From Trissonchulus latispiculum (Eukaryota; Nematoda; Enoplea; Enoplida; Ironidae): a DNA stretch of 64,000 nucleotides. Below, in pieces: positions 25,901-34,948 of this stretch. Numbering within the stretch: the stretch's first letter is position 1; each line of letters opens with the position of its first letter. Location: NCBI GenBank assembly GCA_030248195.1, contig JASAND010018240.1, positions 20,629-84,628 on the forward strand, given 5' to 3'. The notes under the pieces were generated by a model. The model was not told the DNA's origin and did no database searches. It saw only the letters and a list, made by a program, of their open reading frames with translations. A program made the position numbers and the translations under genes.

Positions 25901-28900
25901 ATGCACAGTAAACGTTGATTTTTATCGTAAAAAATAAGCAGATTTAGTGTTGAAAAGGGACAAAAGTTGAGTAAATCTCTCCGGCAAAACCGGAAAATTT
26001 TTGAAAATTTGGCATTCTGAGCGATTTTTTCAGGGCAAAATTTGATGCCAAAAGGGGCACCCACTTTTTGGTGGGAGGAGGGTTACCCCTCTCCCTCCCC
26101 CTACTAGAATAAGCCCAGTAATTTTGGATTATTATTTTTGAACAACAGGTTTCTATGCACTTACCTCTAGTTGAGCTACTCTGGAACCAATTGGAAAAGT
26201 TTTTGTGCCATCACACGTTAGGGGCCGATGTTATAAAGGAATTTCGTTTGGTGAAATCGTTAACCCTGGTTAAAAATCGGGTTAATTATCAGCACTAATT
26301 GAATGTTGTGAGAATGAAGCTGGAGTAAGACCGGGTTTCACTTGAAAAATTTGGGGTTAGGGTTGTGGTTTAAATTTAGTGTTTAAATTAAAGGTTAAGC
26401 CAAGAACTACTAGGGGGTCAATCTTATTCTCGCCCGAACCTGGGTTAATTGCCTAACCTGGGTTAAATTCGTGTGTTGACGATAGCTAAGTTAATCCAAG
26501 TTAGCGACCTAACCCATGTTTAGACGTTGATAACGTCGGTCCCTTTATAACACTGGGCTAACCCCAAGTATTAGTCTGGCAAAAAATTTGGTTTAATTCA
26601 TGACTGGGTTATCCATTTTCGTTTTAGACTAAATCCTATCTATTCAATCCTTACTTTGTCCGTGTGTCCTTAAACTCCAATTGGATAATTTTGTTTGTTT
26701 TGGCTTTAACTTAATGAATATTAGTATAATTGCATTTTTTGTTTTTTAGACGATGAGAAAGAAACCGCGTAAGTTTGTCTAATAATATCAGCTTTATCTT
26801 GTACTTGTTTAAAAAAATTTAAACTTTAAATTAAAATTAAAACCTTTAAATTTTTGATTCAATTTAACTCGAAGAATTATATAAATTTTTCAATTTATTC
26901 TTTTGAAAATTCTTTAAATTTTTCTATGTTCACTTTAGGCTAGTAGTAAAATAATAGCATGTTATTGTTTATAATATATTTTAGACTGCTTTTAGATTTT
27001 GTATTTCATGTTGTTTTCTTTTTTCAAATTTTCGATTTTTTTTTAAAAATTTTGTTTGCAGATATTCTGGCTACTGCGGCGGTTGTCTGCACTTTTTCCG
27101 TGGCCTAATGAACCCCACACGGTGGCACACTCAGGACCTGTATGTGCTGATGTTTTTCTGTGATTTCATCTGCTTTCTGATCCTGATCTTTGGATATGTT
27201 CAGTTTGGAGTATATAAGTTTTTTTGCTTTTTTGGCTACAAATTTGCTGCCATCGTTTTCTTAATAGGCTTGACGTTTTGATTTAAGTTTTTGGTTAATG
27301 GTTAGTTTGGGCTGTTAAAGTATGACAAGGTAACGCTCATATGAAATGTTCTACTGTTGTTGTTATGGATTGTGTATCTATGCAACTTGAATTTTGTGGA
27401 TTTTTATGGCTTTTAATTAGTTTTGTTGACATATAATTTTTATACGTATATTTTTTGTTTTCTTATTCTTTCTCATGTATATTTTCTTTGTTTAGACAGC
27501 TCAAGGAAGCAACGAATCTGTTTGGGAAGTCATTAAAGAGAATAAGGTAAACAAATTAAATTTAAATTTTATTAAATTTTGTAGTTATGTTTATATAAAA
27601 TTCGAAAGCTATCTGTGTAAATATATACGTGGCAAGCTGTAGCATTTGTGTTTAATTTTGCTGTATTTAAGTAGGTAAGTTGTCAAAATTAACTGTTTTC
27701 CTAAACAGTACCAGAAACTTTTTAGTAGTTTTTACGCTGCAGAGTTGAGCTTTTGTTTGTTCAATTTTATTGTTGAAATAATTTATCCTATTTTTGTTTT
27801 TATTTGTGTTTTGGCTTTAGGTGCCCCTGCCCTTCATCTTGATGCTTCTGACCAATTTCTGCCTAATCGTGGTCGACCGGGCCCTCTATCTAAGGCACTC
27901 TCAAACGGGTCGTGTGGTGTTTCACTATTTTCTGGTTGTCCTGGTGCATATCTGGATGTTCTTTATACTGCCTCACATTACACTGAAGTATGTATATACT
28001 GGCATTTTTTTAGGGATTTGAAAGTGGGAAGGGGGCTTCGCCCCCTCCCCCCCTAGGGGGGGGAAGTGGGGGGGGGCGAGTTCAAGGCATAAAATACCAA
28101 AATTTTCAGCTAAAAATTACCATTTTTTAGGCAAAAACACAAAAAATCGCTGTTTTTAAGCTTAAAATTAACTTATAAGTCCATATCTTAGCTAAAAATT
28201 GAGAAAATTTTTGAAAATTTGACCTCAAAATCCTAATTTTTTGACACTTTTGGGCGACCCACAAAAAAGTGGGGGAGGGGCTTGCCGAAAAGTGGGGGGG
28301 CTTTCAAAAAGTGGGGGCCCCCCACCCCTCCCCCACTAAAAAAATGCCAGTAGATACTGTGTACTAAAGATTCGTATTTCCCTAGTATACCGGATATCCG
28401 GATATTTTACTGAAACGTGAAATTATCCGGTTATAAAAATAGGAATTCGCATATCCGTGCATGATAATCAATATTTATGAAGTGTTTAGGATAAAATAGA
28501 AGACTATTTTAAATTTAAAGTTAGTTAATTTTAACTTAAATTAATTTCTAGTTAATATTAATTTGAATTTAATTAATTAATATTAATATTAATTAGTTAA
28601 ATATTTGTATTAGTATGCACGTAAAGCGTTCTGGGGTTTAGACATGCATTATTTTAATTTTAGTTGAATTATGCTTACTTACTACTTTGTCATAGCTATG
28701 TAAATTTAGATAATTTTAAGATTTAATTTACTTTAAATTTAATTTTACATAATTTTTCAGATCTTTCTATGACAATTTCCCTGCCAAATTTTGGTACTTT
28801 GTCAAATGTGTCTATCTGATCCTGTCGGCCTGGCAGATACGCTCCGGCTATCCGACCCGAACTTTGGGCAACTTTTTAACACGAAGCTTTAGTCTGGTCA

Positions 28901-31900
28901 ATTTCATTCTGTTCAAAGTGTAAGTTTATGTGTAGTAACTACGGATATAGCTAAGGTTTGTGTCAATAGTTTTGTCATAATTATATTTGTTGTGCTATTT
29001 CACAGGAAGATTGACATTTCTATTTCAATTTCTATTTCAATTTCCATTTCATTTTTTTCATTTTGTATCAATGAAACGAGTTGTCACATAAAAAATTATG
29101 TAGACGTGAACTGCTTCGCTGGTTTGCATCATTTTGAAGGCCTTTTCCTATTGGCCTTTTTACATTTTACCTTTTACTTATGTCTTTAGTTTATGGTGGA
29201 GCAAAAAAATAAGTTCAGAGGTCTTGGAGGTTTTTGTGAGCCCTAAGAGAGGCGTTAGAAATATGTTTGTGTAATAAAGCTAACTTGTTTCACGAGTCTC
29301 CAATTCTCTACATTTCTATTTTGCTTTCTAGAGGCCATTTTTTGGTATTCTTGCAATTTTTTTGCTTGTTTTGCAGATTTATGGCAATACCGTTCCTGTT
29401 TGAGTTGCGTACGGTTATGGACTGGATTTGGACTGACACATGTATGAGTTTTTTCGACTGGTTCCGCATGGAGAATATCTATGCCTGGGCCTATAGTACC
29501 AAGTGTGGTCGGAAAATGGAAAAGGTATACATAGTATATCTGGTTAAATTAGTGGTTGTCAACGTAACCATCGGCTAATTTGTGTGGTATATACTAGAAC
29601 TATTCTCAAAGCTTACATTACGTAGAGGGCTTTATTCCAGTGAAAAGTTTTTAGAGGCATATTGTCCACACTTGCTGGTAAAAATTGGCGGTTTTTTTAC
29701 GACTTTCAGACGAAATCTTTAAATCGCGATTCTTTAAAATTCTTCCAGTATATGGAAATCTAATACTAAAATGACTAATATACTAATTTTATATTGATTA
29801 TTGATTTCAGAATATTGATTTTAGGTAGCAGGGCTGACAAGTTTGGATGTCGGTCAATTGTTGCAATTCAAAATTCTGTTTCATTTTGATTAATCAAATA
29901 ATTAGTTAATTATCAATTGTTAATTAATAACTGATTGAGATAATTACTGTTTGTTAGGACTATCCGTTTCCGATTGGTGAGAAACGGGGTCTTGTGGTCA
30001 AGTATGGTATGGGCTTTTCCATTCTGGTTCTAATCATTTTGATTGTATGGTTGCCCCTCTTGCTGTTTTCTATGCTCAGTGTTGTGGGTCTCAGAAGTTT
30101 ACCAGATACCTGCAACTTTAAGCTGGGCATTGAAGGGTATCCGGTAGGAAACAGATTTTTTGAATTTGGATTTTAAATTTTTGATTTTTAGATTTTAAAT
30201 ATTGGTTAAGTTAATATTTCATTAGTTGTGTAGCAGTGGATTTGCTAGAGTGTATTGATTTTGCACCTTTTTTAGTATCTTGTTTCGCATTTTTGGTATT
30301 ATTAATTTAGTAAATTCATTATTTTAATAATTATGTAATTGTGATTAAATTACCCTTTTGATAATTTTTGATTTATTTTAGCCATTCTATACGTCCACTG
30401 CTCAAGCTGCAACCCTGAATCCGCTAACTGAAACGGAGTATAGCAATCTGAAGCTGATGTTTGGTGGAATAAGAGTAAGTTATTTTTCCAAAATTCTTGT
30501 TTTTCACTTTTTGTTTAAATTATTGTTATTTGTTTTTCAATCATTTTTGTAAATTTTTGATTTTTTTAAATTTGTTCCGGTTTTTAGACAGCCAGCCTCT
30601 ACTTTCAAGACTTCAGTGCTGATGATGTGGTAAAGGCGGAGTTTCGAAAGGACAGTTTTGTCAGTTGGACCATCTCGCCTCCGGTTCGCGAAGAACTGGC
30701 CGAAGACTTGGGCAATCGCTCGCAGAGACTGAACATGCGAATATCCTGGGAATTTATTCGGTTGGTTTGTGGGCTTTTCCGTCAGTTTTTGATTCATTTC
30801 TTATCTTTTCTGAAATTTTGTAACAAATTTTCGGTCTTTTCCAGATTACCCCACCCAGTGCTAAAATTTTTAAAACTTGACCAATTGAGCTGAATTTTGG
30901 TATGGGTATGTTTTCGATCACGCTGAGTTCAAATATCGCAAAACTTTACGATTTCACGAATTTCGATTTTTGTCGAATCGTAATGGGGGAGCAAAGAATT
31001 TTTTGTCTTCGATTTTGCTGAAAAGTTGCTTACAGAGGTTTTCGATTCAGGTTTTCCTAGCTCAGTATAAGCTAATACATTTTTAGCCTACAACTTTAGT
31101 TTATATTATAGCTTTTTGATGGGGTAATCTGGAAATGACCCTAAATTTTATGTGAAATTCAGAAAATTGGAGTGGAAAGTTCGAGAATGTGCAAATTTCG
31201 GCGGCAAAATTTTGGAGTGGGCGACTACTTTACTGTTACCCTGTACTAGTAGTTTTATTCTATGTAAGCATATAACTGTTGTGGGGTGGGTTGATTTTAT
31301 TGAGACTTCTTAGGGGAGGGACTGAAAGGCTTTTGAAGGAGACTTATTTTTATTGCTTTTTTAGTTTTTCTGATTTTTTCAGGTTTTTTATTTTGTTGTT
31401 TTTTTAGACCAAGTGGTGGTGCTTCCGCCGGCTCGATACCGGCGGATATTACCATTCCGCTGCAGTTGGGAAATCCCATTAGACAACAGTTGGAAGCAGT
31501 CCTGAGGAATGCTACCACAGATCCTGTGTAAATTAATCGATGTTTTTTGCAGTTTTTCCTCCTGTACAATGTTTTAAACATAATGGCTGAGTCATTGGGA
31601 AATTGTTTTTTTATAAGTCAGTTGTCCAGAAAGCGCGGAACTAATTTGTGACTGCTACTTCACTCGTTAATTTTAATACTTTTTCTTACTTTGCCAATTT
31701 ATTTTTTTGGACTTTGTTTGGGGAGAACCCAGCGGTTTTTTTACGATTTTTTGCTTTTCTTTCAGTGTCATTCCGCACGTGATCTTTCCATTTGTGGAAG
31801 TTCCGCCCAAAACTGATACCAGTTCCTCCAAAAAGGTTGACCAACTCATTAGTGGTAAGACATTTATGAAAGTCTTATGAAAGAATTAATTAATCCTTTC

Positions 31901-33266
31901 TTTTATTACAAACTTGCATGTTAAACTTTTTAAAAATCTGTATAATTTTTTATTGTTATTTTACATGTTTAACTTTAAACCATGCATTTAGCAAATCTTA
32001 TCCTAGTTGTGCTTTTACGGCTTGAAATTAGGCTATTGTACTGAACCTTTGAGTACTAAATTACTACTTTAACCTGCACTAGAAACCTGTAAAAATAGAA
32101 GTTTGCATTGAATCTTTATCGTATAATTGAAAGATCATCAACTAGAATGAATTACCTATTTTAATTAAGTATTTAATTAATTTAAATGTAATTTAAATTT
32201 TATTTAAAAGTAAACTGGGTTTTTCTAGCCGCCCAGACCAAATGCTTCGATCACTGTCGCCAGCCCGACTCCCGGCACTGCGTGGATCCTTGCCTCGGCA
32301 CGGGCAAAAGTGCCGTCTATGTCAACCTGACCCTTCAGCTGCAGGACGAAGCGGGTGCCGAAGGCGTCCAATGGTGGGAGTTGCAAACGGTGCCCGCTAG
32401 TTGGATGTCTGACGATCAAAGCCCGCAGGACTTTGCCTTCTATGGATTTGTGTCCAAAGTTTTTCCCAATATGCTGGATTCGGTGGTTGGCAATGGGTAG
32501 GTTAATTGAGGCGTGGGGCATTGCTTTTTTCAGACCTTTATGGTTGGATAGGTTAATTGATTGAAAACCGCAAACAAACAAGAGATTAATTTGGACAAGT
32601 ATGAATAAAAGTATGGTTAGTAAAATGTCTACTGTTAATAATTAATTTGTAGTTATCCAGATGTGGGCATCAGGCGTAAATGGATGCTACTTTATACTTG
32701 AGAAAATGCTTGAGATGTTTTCGGTTTACAAGATGGAAGGGTTAGCGGTATTTCAAAGAGAGTTTGGAAAATTTTTGAAAAAATGAAAAGTAGAATTTTT
32801 GGCATTTCCTTATTACAACAAATAAATAATAAATGCTATAAAATTATTATTAAGTTAAACTATTTTGGTATTTTTATAATTTGTTCAAAATGTTTAGCTT
32901 TTCCTTCAATGTTAGGTTTTACCCAACACATATAATGTTAATTTGTCTGACCTTTGTACCTTCTTAATTATAATTAATTATTGAATTTAATTTAATTTTT
33001 TCAGGATTATCGGTGTCTACATTGTGGTAGTGCTGGCCGTGTCGCGGGTTCTACGCGGTATGATTACGGGCTCTCTGTCCGAAATTCAGTTCGAAGAGGT
33101 GCCAGAAATCGATGAAGTCCTCAAGATCTGCTATCATATCTTCTTGGTCCGGGAGGCGGGCGATTTCAAGCTGGAAATCTTGCTCTATGCCAAACTGCTG
33201 TTCCTGTTCCGGTCACCGGCTACCATGATCGAATGGACTAGACCCAGTAAACGAAAACATGATTAA
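1..33266 (+). CDS. Piezo: Piezo-type mechanosensitive ion channel, C-terminal 31 exons (5' part outside window)
   Basis: Seen: 31 exons, each bounded by AG and GT, joining in one open frame of about 1,478 residues to a TAA at 33264-33266. Exons: 1-184, 508-709, 1096-1191, 1524-1677, 2883-3068, 3514-3571, 3890-4146, 4802-4998, 9321-9392, 13252-13373, 14093-14170, 18132-18162, 18307-18476, 21046-21140, 21617-21860, 22250-22429, 22809-22898, 25595-25733, 26750-26768, 27062-27209, 27496-27546, 27821-27987, 28761-28919, 29377-29524, 29958-30143, 30382-30474, 30588-30760, 31408-31527, 31766-31854, 32229-32496, 33005-33266. Phase matches at every junction. Known: Piezo proteins are about 2,500-residue trimeric plasma-membrane cation channels opened by membrane tension, so roughly the last 58% is here. 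Diagnostic pieces are the PF-x2-E-x6-W anchor motif (exon 24), the blade segments and the QFEEVP/FLVRE C-terminal domain. Exon numbers are local to this window. Exon 11 is the least certain, supported by phase and splice sites only. Confidence 0.95.
2348..2420. repeat. (TGT)n trinucleotide microsatellite
   Basis: About 24 uninterrupted TGT units in Piezo intron 4. They generate spurious poly-Asn and poly-Cys reading frames on both strands. Confidence 0.95.
3090..3219. repeat. Two short microsatellites, (TGA)n and (ACAG)n
   Basis: TGA repeats at 3090-3113 and ACAG repeats at about 3196-3219, both just downstream of Piezo exon 5. Confidence 0.9.
5054..5439. mobile_element. hAT-type non-autonomous element with GGATATCC-rich termini
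   Basis: Inverted termini AGTGATGGGCACTGGATAT and its complement at the far end. The flanks TTGTGGGT and GTGTGGGT (7 of 8 identical) form a probable 8-bp target duplication, as expected for hAT. Subterminal GGATATCCGGATATCC repeats are palindromic. It contains no coding region. A diverged relative of the interior lies at about 23580-23740, inside another hAT-like element, and a fragment lies at about 28385-28465. Confidence 0.75.
5675..6895. repeat. Direct duplication of an intronic segment (copies 5679-5855 and 6727-6895)
   Basis: The two AT-rich stretches share long identical runs (for example TCAATCAAATTTTATTT and GATTAAATTAATTTTTGT) in the same order and orientation. They are separated by about 1 kb that holds the G-rich element at 6222-6625. 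This reads as a local segmental duplication in Piezo intron 8, later separated by insertion. Confidence 0.75.
6222..6625. mobile_element. G-run TIR element (CTGGCTTA family) with 5-bp target duplication
   Basis: Inverted termini CTGGCTTACTTCTA and TAGAAGTAAGCCAG, flanked by TTAGT on both sides (6217-6221 and 6626-6630). Runs of 9 to more than 20 G or C lie next to the termini. The interior contains the hairpin CCGGCTTCGCCGG. No open reading frame. Related copies are at 24428, 24878, 25763 and 27999. Confidence 0.85.
7440..7880. repeat. Diverged copy of the G-run element family
   Basis: It carries the same internal phrases as the copies at 24428 and 25763: an AATTTGG..GCC(T)CTGAG block, then CAAATTAGG..CAAA and GGGGCACCC followed by G runs. 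No clean termini or target duplication are visible. A similar fragment, with an AATAAGCCAG end, lies at about 4380-4683. Confidence 0.55.
8035..9135. mobile_element. TA-flanked MITE with repeated GCGGGAAAAAAACCC subterminal motif
   Basis: Termini TAGTCAAGCGGGAAAAAAAA and its complement ending GCTTGACTA, flanked by TA on each side, consistent with a Tc1/mariner-type target. The motif GCGGGAAAAAAACCC occurs repeatedly near the left end (about 8043, 8070, 8405, 8423) and inverted near the right end (about 8920, 8937, 8955, 9113). No transposase is encoded. It sits in Piezo intron 8. Confidence 0.75.
9321..22898 (+). CDS. Piezo: Piezo exons 9-17: intracellular loop, then blade repeat with [15 protein letters not shown] block
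   Basis: Local residues 445-805. Exons 9-12 are short, polar and acidic; they encode the large low-conservation cytoplasmic loop and sit between very long introns (3.1-4.3 kb; intron 10 is 0.7 kb). Exon 12 is only 31 nt. Exon 13 returns to recognisable sequence ([18 protein letters not shown]). Exon 15 has [34 protein letters not shown] and TCITYTE, an almost position-by-position match to the conserved Piezo block SQTD..CY..LVLN and LW..L..PRP...FW. Exon 16 continues with [11 protein letters not shown] and [10 protein letters not shown], again family hallmarks. Exon 17 is a hydrophilic tail after YHRYMLR. Confidence 0.92.
10765..11005. mobile_element. CpG-rich foldback element with GACGCGCGTC units
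   Basis: Weak inverted ends (CATAGTGCCAGTCGCC versus GGCGACTATG) enclose many copies of GACGCGCGTC and GACGCACGTCGA, which are self-complementary. Its base composition stands out sharply from the AT-rich intron 9 around it. The boundaries are approximate. Confidence 0.55.
11352..12993. mobile_element. hAT-type non-autonomous element containing a TTAA-target insertion
   Basis: Starts CAGGGTTTTTTTC and ends AAAAAAAACCGTG, flanked by TGCCCATT and GGCCCATT (7 of 8 identical), the 8-bp duplication expected of hAT. GTGGGCAAA repeats lie near both ends. Two copies of the hairpin-forming GGGGGTCTGGGGG motif lie at about 12520 and 12786. A separate TTAA-type element occupies 11555-12439. Confidence 0.65.
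11555..12439. mobile_element. TTAA-target TIR element (GGTGGTGATTCC family)
   Basis: Inverted termini GGTGGTGATTCC and GGAATCACCACC, directly flanked by TTAA on both sides (11551-11554 and 12440-12443). TTAA targets are typical of piggyBac-like and Kolobok elements, but no transposase is present to decide. A second copy lies at 44884-45880. The interior shares long phrases with that copy, in inverse orientation. Confidence 0.8.
14760..15860. repeat. Minisatellite built on CTGGTTCAACTGGTTCAA, about 150-bp unit
   Basis: The first part (14760-15085) repeats a 177-bp block about twice. From about 15059 a second unit of about 150 bp recurs five to six times. Each unit contains CTGGTTCAACTGGTTCAA, its partial complement TTGAACCAGTTCCTGG, then GCTACTGGAGATAGCTGG, CATACAAAGGTTATTGGGCA and a GATCCGACCC block. 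One unit (about 15657) is shortened. It lies in Piezo intron 11 and produces open frames on both strands, but these show no gene signal. Confidence 0.85.
15960..16831. mobile_element. Foldback element with 185-bp near-perfect inverted arms
   Basis: Left arm 15960-16144 and right arm 16647-16831 are essentially exact reverse complements. They start ACAAGTAGGAAAAATGCTCC and end with its complement. Each arm contains several AATATGAGC units. The 500-bp centre has no reading frame. Arm identity suggests a young insertion. No clear target duplication was found. Confidence 0.8.
17644..18058. mobile_element. Probable G-run TIR element, diverged
   Basis: It starts CTGGCGTTTAGGGGGG and ends GGAAATAAGCCAG, with internal GGCGAAGCCGG and G-run blocks, as in the CTGGCTTATT family. 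No flanking duplication is seen. It ends 73 nt before Piezo exon 12. Confidence 0.5.
18547..18690. repeat. Cluster of TACCGTATAATACGGTA palindromes
   Basis: At least five overlapping or adjacent copies of TACCGTAT..ATACGGTA in both forms (AATAC and TTAAAC centres), about 70 nt after the exon 13 donor. No gene content. It could be the end of an unrecognised element or a hairpin cluster. Confidence 0.7.
19124..20844. mobile_element. PIF/Harbinger-type foldback MITE with TTA target duplication
   Basis: Exact 20-bp inverted termini GGGCCTATTTCTTTAAAGAT, flanked by TTA at 19121-19123 and 20845-20847. A 3-bp TWA target with GGG-starting ends is characteristic of PIF/Harbinger. The flanking arms are made of GGATTAAACGGATTAAAA-like units. 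A diverged relative frames the hAT element at 38462-39572. Confidence 0.85.
19384..20549. mobile_element. TA-flanked long palindrome nested inside the Harbinger-type element
   Basis: Ends AAGTCTGACCAAAAATTC and its complement, with TA on both sides. Arms of about 570 bp are almost exact reverse complements around a small centre near 19950-19990. Inside each arm is a direct near-repeat of about 130 bp (ACCCTCAAGATGGGTATC and CCCACAATATGGGTATC units). No coding region. Confidence 0.75.
22974..24069. mobile_element. hAT-type non-autonomous element, 8-bp duplication GTTCTATC
   Basis: Starts CAGTGGCGCACCCAGAG and ends TTGGGTGCGCCCCTG; GTTCTATC is present on both sides (22966-22973 and 24070-24077). 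Long G runs lie next to one end and C runs next to the other. Two GGGGGTCTGGGGG hairpin motifs lie at about 23163 and 23398. A fragment related to the 5054-5439 element lies at about 23580-23740. It lies in Piezo intron 17, 75 nt after the donor. Confidence 0.9.
24428..24828. mobile_element. G-run TIR element, 5-bp duplication CTGAT
   Basis: Termini CTGGGCTTATTCTAG and CTAGAATAAGCCCAG are exact complements, flanked by CTGAT on both sides. The interior has GGCGAAGCCGG, AAATAGCGCTGT and GGGGCACCCAC between G runs. No coding region. Confidence 0.9.
24878..25187. mobile_element. G-run TIR element, second type
   Basis: Starts CTGTCTTATCCTTAG and ends CCAAGGAATAAGCCAG. Its interior matches the 6222-6625 copy (ATAACCCCAAAA, TTTTCCGGCTTTGCCG, TTTTTAGC blocks). 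The flanks TGTAT and TATAT are only similar, so the duplication is uncertain. Confidence 0.7.
25595..28919 (+). CDS. Piezo: Piezo exons 18-23: loop and proximal blade helices
   Basis: Local residues 806-1032. Exon 18 is hydrophilic and negatively charged. Exon 19 is a 19-nt microexon (26750-26768, phase 1 in, phase 2 out) encoding only DDEKET plus a split codon. Exon 20 ([25 protein letters not shown]) matches the DVYVLMFLAD segment of Piezo. Exon 22 begins [10 protein letters not shown] and contains [11 protein letters not shown], equal to the conserved DRALYLRK block. Exon 23 ([34 protein letters not shown]) corresponds to the conserved stretch before the anchor. Intron 22 contains a transposon whose terminus lies within 12 nt of the splice donor. 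Confidence 0.93.
25763..26118. mobile_element. G-run TIR element, close relative of the copy at 24428
   Basis: The same CTGGGCTTATTCTAG termini and the same interior order as 24428-24828. TAATTT (or TAATT with one extra T) is present at both flanks. It begins 29 nt after the exon 18 donor. Confidence 0.85.
26221..26543. mobile_element. TIR element with GGGGCCGATGTTAT ends
   Basis: Starts GGGGCCGATGTTATAAAGG, just after TTA, and ends GATAACGTCGGTCCC, just before TTT. Internal AACCCGGGTTAA-like units occur in both orientations. The termini suggest PIF/Harbinger type. A partial relative ends at 34684 (GATAACATCGGCCCC). Confidence 0.65.
27999..28350. mobile_element. G-run TIR element 12 nt downstream of the exon 22 splice donor
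   Basis: Starts CTGGCATTTTTTTAGGG and ends CTAAAAAAATGCCAG, perfect complements over 15 bp. G and C runs lie next to each end. No exact target duplication. The donor GT of intron 22 is at 27988-27989, so nearly the whole 5' part of the intron is transposon. Confidence 0.8.
29377..33266 (+). CDS. Piezo: Piezo exons 24-31: anchor, outer helix, extracellular cap, inner helix and C-terminal domain
   Basis: Local residues 1033-1478, the pore module. Exon 24 holds [12 protein letters not shown] (PF-x2-E-x6-W, local 1038-1049), then [11 protein letters not shown]. Exon 25 carries the outer pore helix ([25 protein letters not shown]). Exons 25-30 form the extracellular cap, including [10 protein letters not shown] and [12 protein letters not shown]. 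Exon 30 has an unusual cysteine cluster (C1308, C1312, C1320, C1324). Exon 31 gives the inner helix ([16 protein letters not shown]) and the intracellular domain ([46 protein letters not shown]), nearly identical in pattern to vertebrate Piezo1. The stop follows KRKHD. Confidence 0.96.
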
Positions 33267-34763
33267 CCCCCCCCCCCCCTTCTCTCTATTCCTCCCTGGT
33301 TTCGAAAATTTCTCTATGGACTGCTCCATGATGATAGTTTCTTGATTTGTGACTACTTAGTGCTCCCCTTCCCGTGGTAGATAATTTTTCCGATTGTCTT
33401 GTTTGCGGATTCCCCCCCCCCGGTCATTTCCTGAATTTTCCTTCAGTCCTGCCTTTAACCCGATTGTTTGCCCTGGTTTGGCTATTGTCTATTTCCGATA
33501 GCTTCTGTGTAGTGTTGGGACAAATTTTTATATTAACGGGGCTTTGACAAAACATACTGTGCCAAATTTATTGCGGCTTCTGACATGCTGGAATGATTAA
33601 CTGAACATTAACAGTTTAAATGATAAACTAATTATATAACTAACGGATTAATTTTATTTCTTCCTATTATTTTCCCAGTCTTTATTTCAATGGATATTTG
33701 GGCATTTTTTGGGCAATTCAATAGCAATTTTTGGTATTGTATTTCTGTTCTCTTAGGCGCATGTGTTTTATTTTACTAAGTAGGTTTTACGTTTTTCCTG
33801 TAATTCTGGGCTTGTTGAGCGTAATGTTCCTATACTACAGTATATTAACGGTCTGTTAAATGTGCATTATAGTATTCTTATTTTCTCTCTTTCCTGTAAG
33901 TATTAGTATTTAATATTTTACGTTTATCTGTATGGAACACTTATTTATGTATAGATTTTTGTAATTGTTTGTGCGGTAATACTGTAGATGTAACGATTTT
34001 TGTGCGGTTGGTTTTGCCTGGCTTGTCTTGTAAACAAAAACGGGCCTATATTTTTTGCCGTGTCCTTACTTATGGAATATTTTCTTGTAATCGGTATTAT
34101 TCCCCGTTTAAGCTTTACTTTGGTGTTTACTGTTTTGACTTACTTCAACTGTTATTGGCTGAACTTTGAGTTTTCTGAGTTGCACTGTTCAGAAAAATGT
34201 GAACTAAAATTGTGGAACATTGTCAAACATACTTTAGCTCTCTAGTTGAATATTTAGGAGTATTTTGTGAGTTGTCGTTGATTTTGCTGTTTTTGTGCTT
34301 ATTGCTATTGTATTGCAATTGTACAATGTTGCGGTATACCGGTCTTGTTTATTTATTCTTTATGAATTGGTTTTGAATTAAACAAGGCGGTTGTTTATTT
34401 TTGTAAGTTAGATTGGAGATTTTTGGTAAAGCTGTAAGAGATAGCTAACATAGGGTTCCGCAGTCTGAATAGGGTCTTGTAATTTTTGCAGTTGAACCAA
34501 TGTTATAGTTTGGCTAGCTAAAATCTTTTAATGATAGTACACTTGTTGCCCTCCTAAGATAAGAAATCGGGTTTAAAAGTTGTTAGACCTGGCGTCGATG
34601 TAATCAACGTGTAAACCCGGCTTTATTCACCTATCTTTAATACATGAACTTAACCCGGGTTTTGACGTTGATAACATCGGCCCCAGATTGCATGTGGGTT
34701 TGGTTACGCAGCTGATCTTTAGCTTAGATGTCTTAACCCTCAGTCTTGCTTCTTATATGTTAG
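33267..34763 (+). other. Region after Piezo: probable 3' UTR, then intergenic
   Basis: Starts with a C run right after the stop codon, followed by T-rich sequence typical of a 3' UTR. An ATTAAA at 34377-34382 is a possible poly(A) signal. A partial TIR element ends at 34684. No reading frame with gene-like character. Confidence 0.45.
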
Positions 34764-34948
34764 GTGGTTCCTGCCGTTGAACCGCAGCCATTTTTATCGA
34801 GGTGTCCAAAATTTGTTGATACTCAAAGACAAGACTACTACGATTTACGAAAGACAAATTGGGATCTATTAAAAAGGAAGAACTCTACCCCCCCACAACG
34901 GCTGAATTTTTTGAATTTTCTCGAGACCAGCAGGTTGTTAATGTCCAG

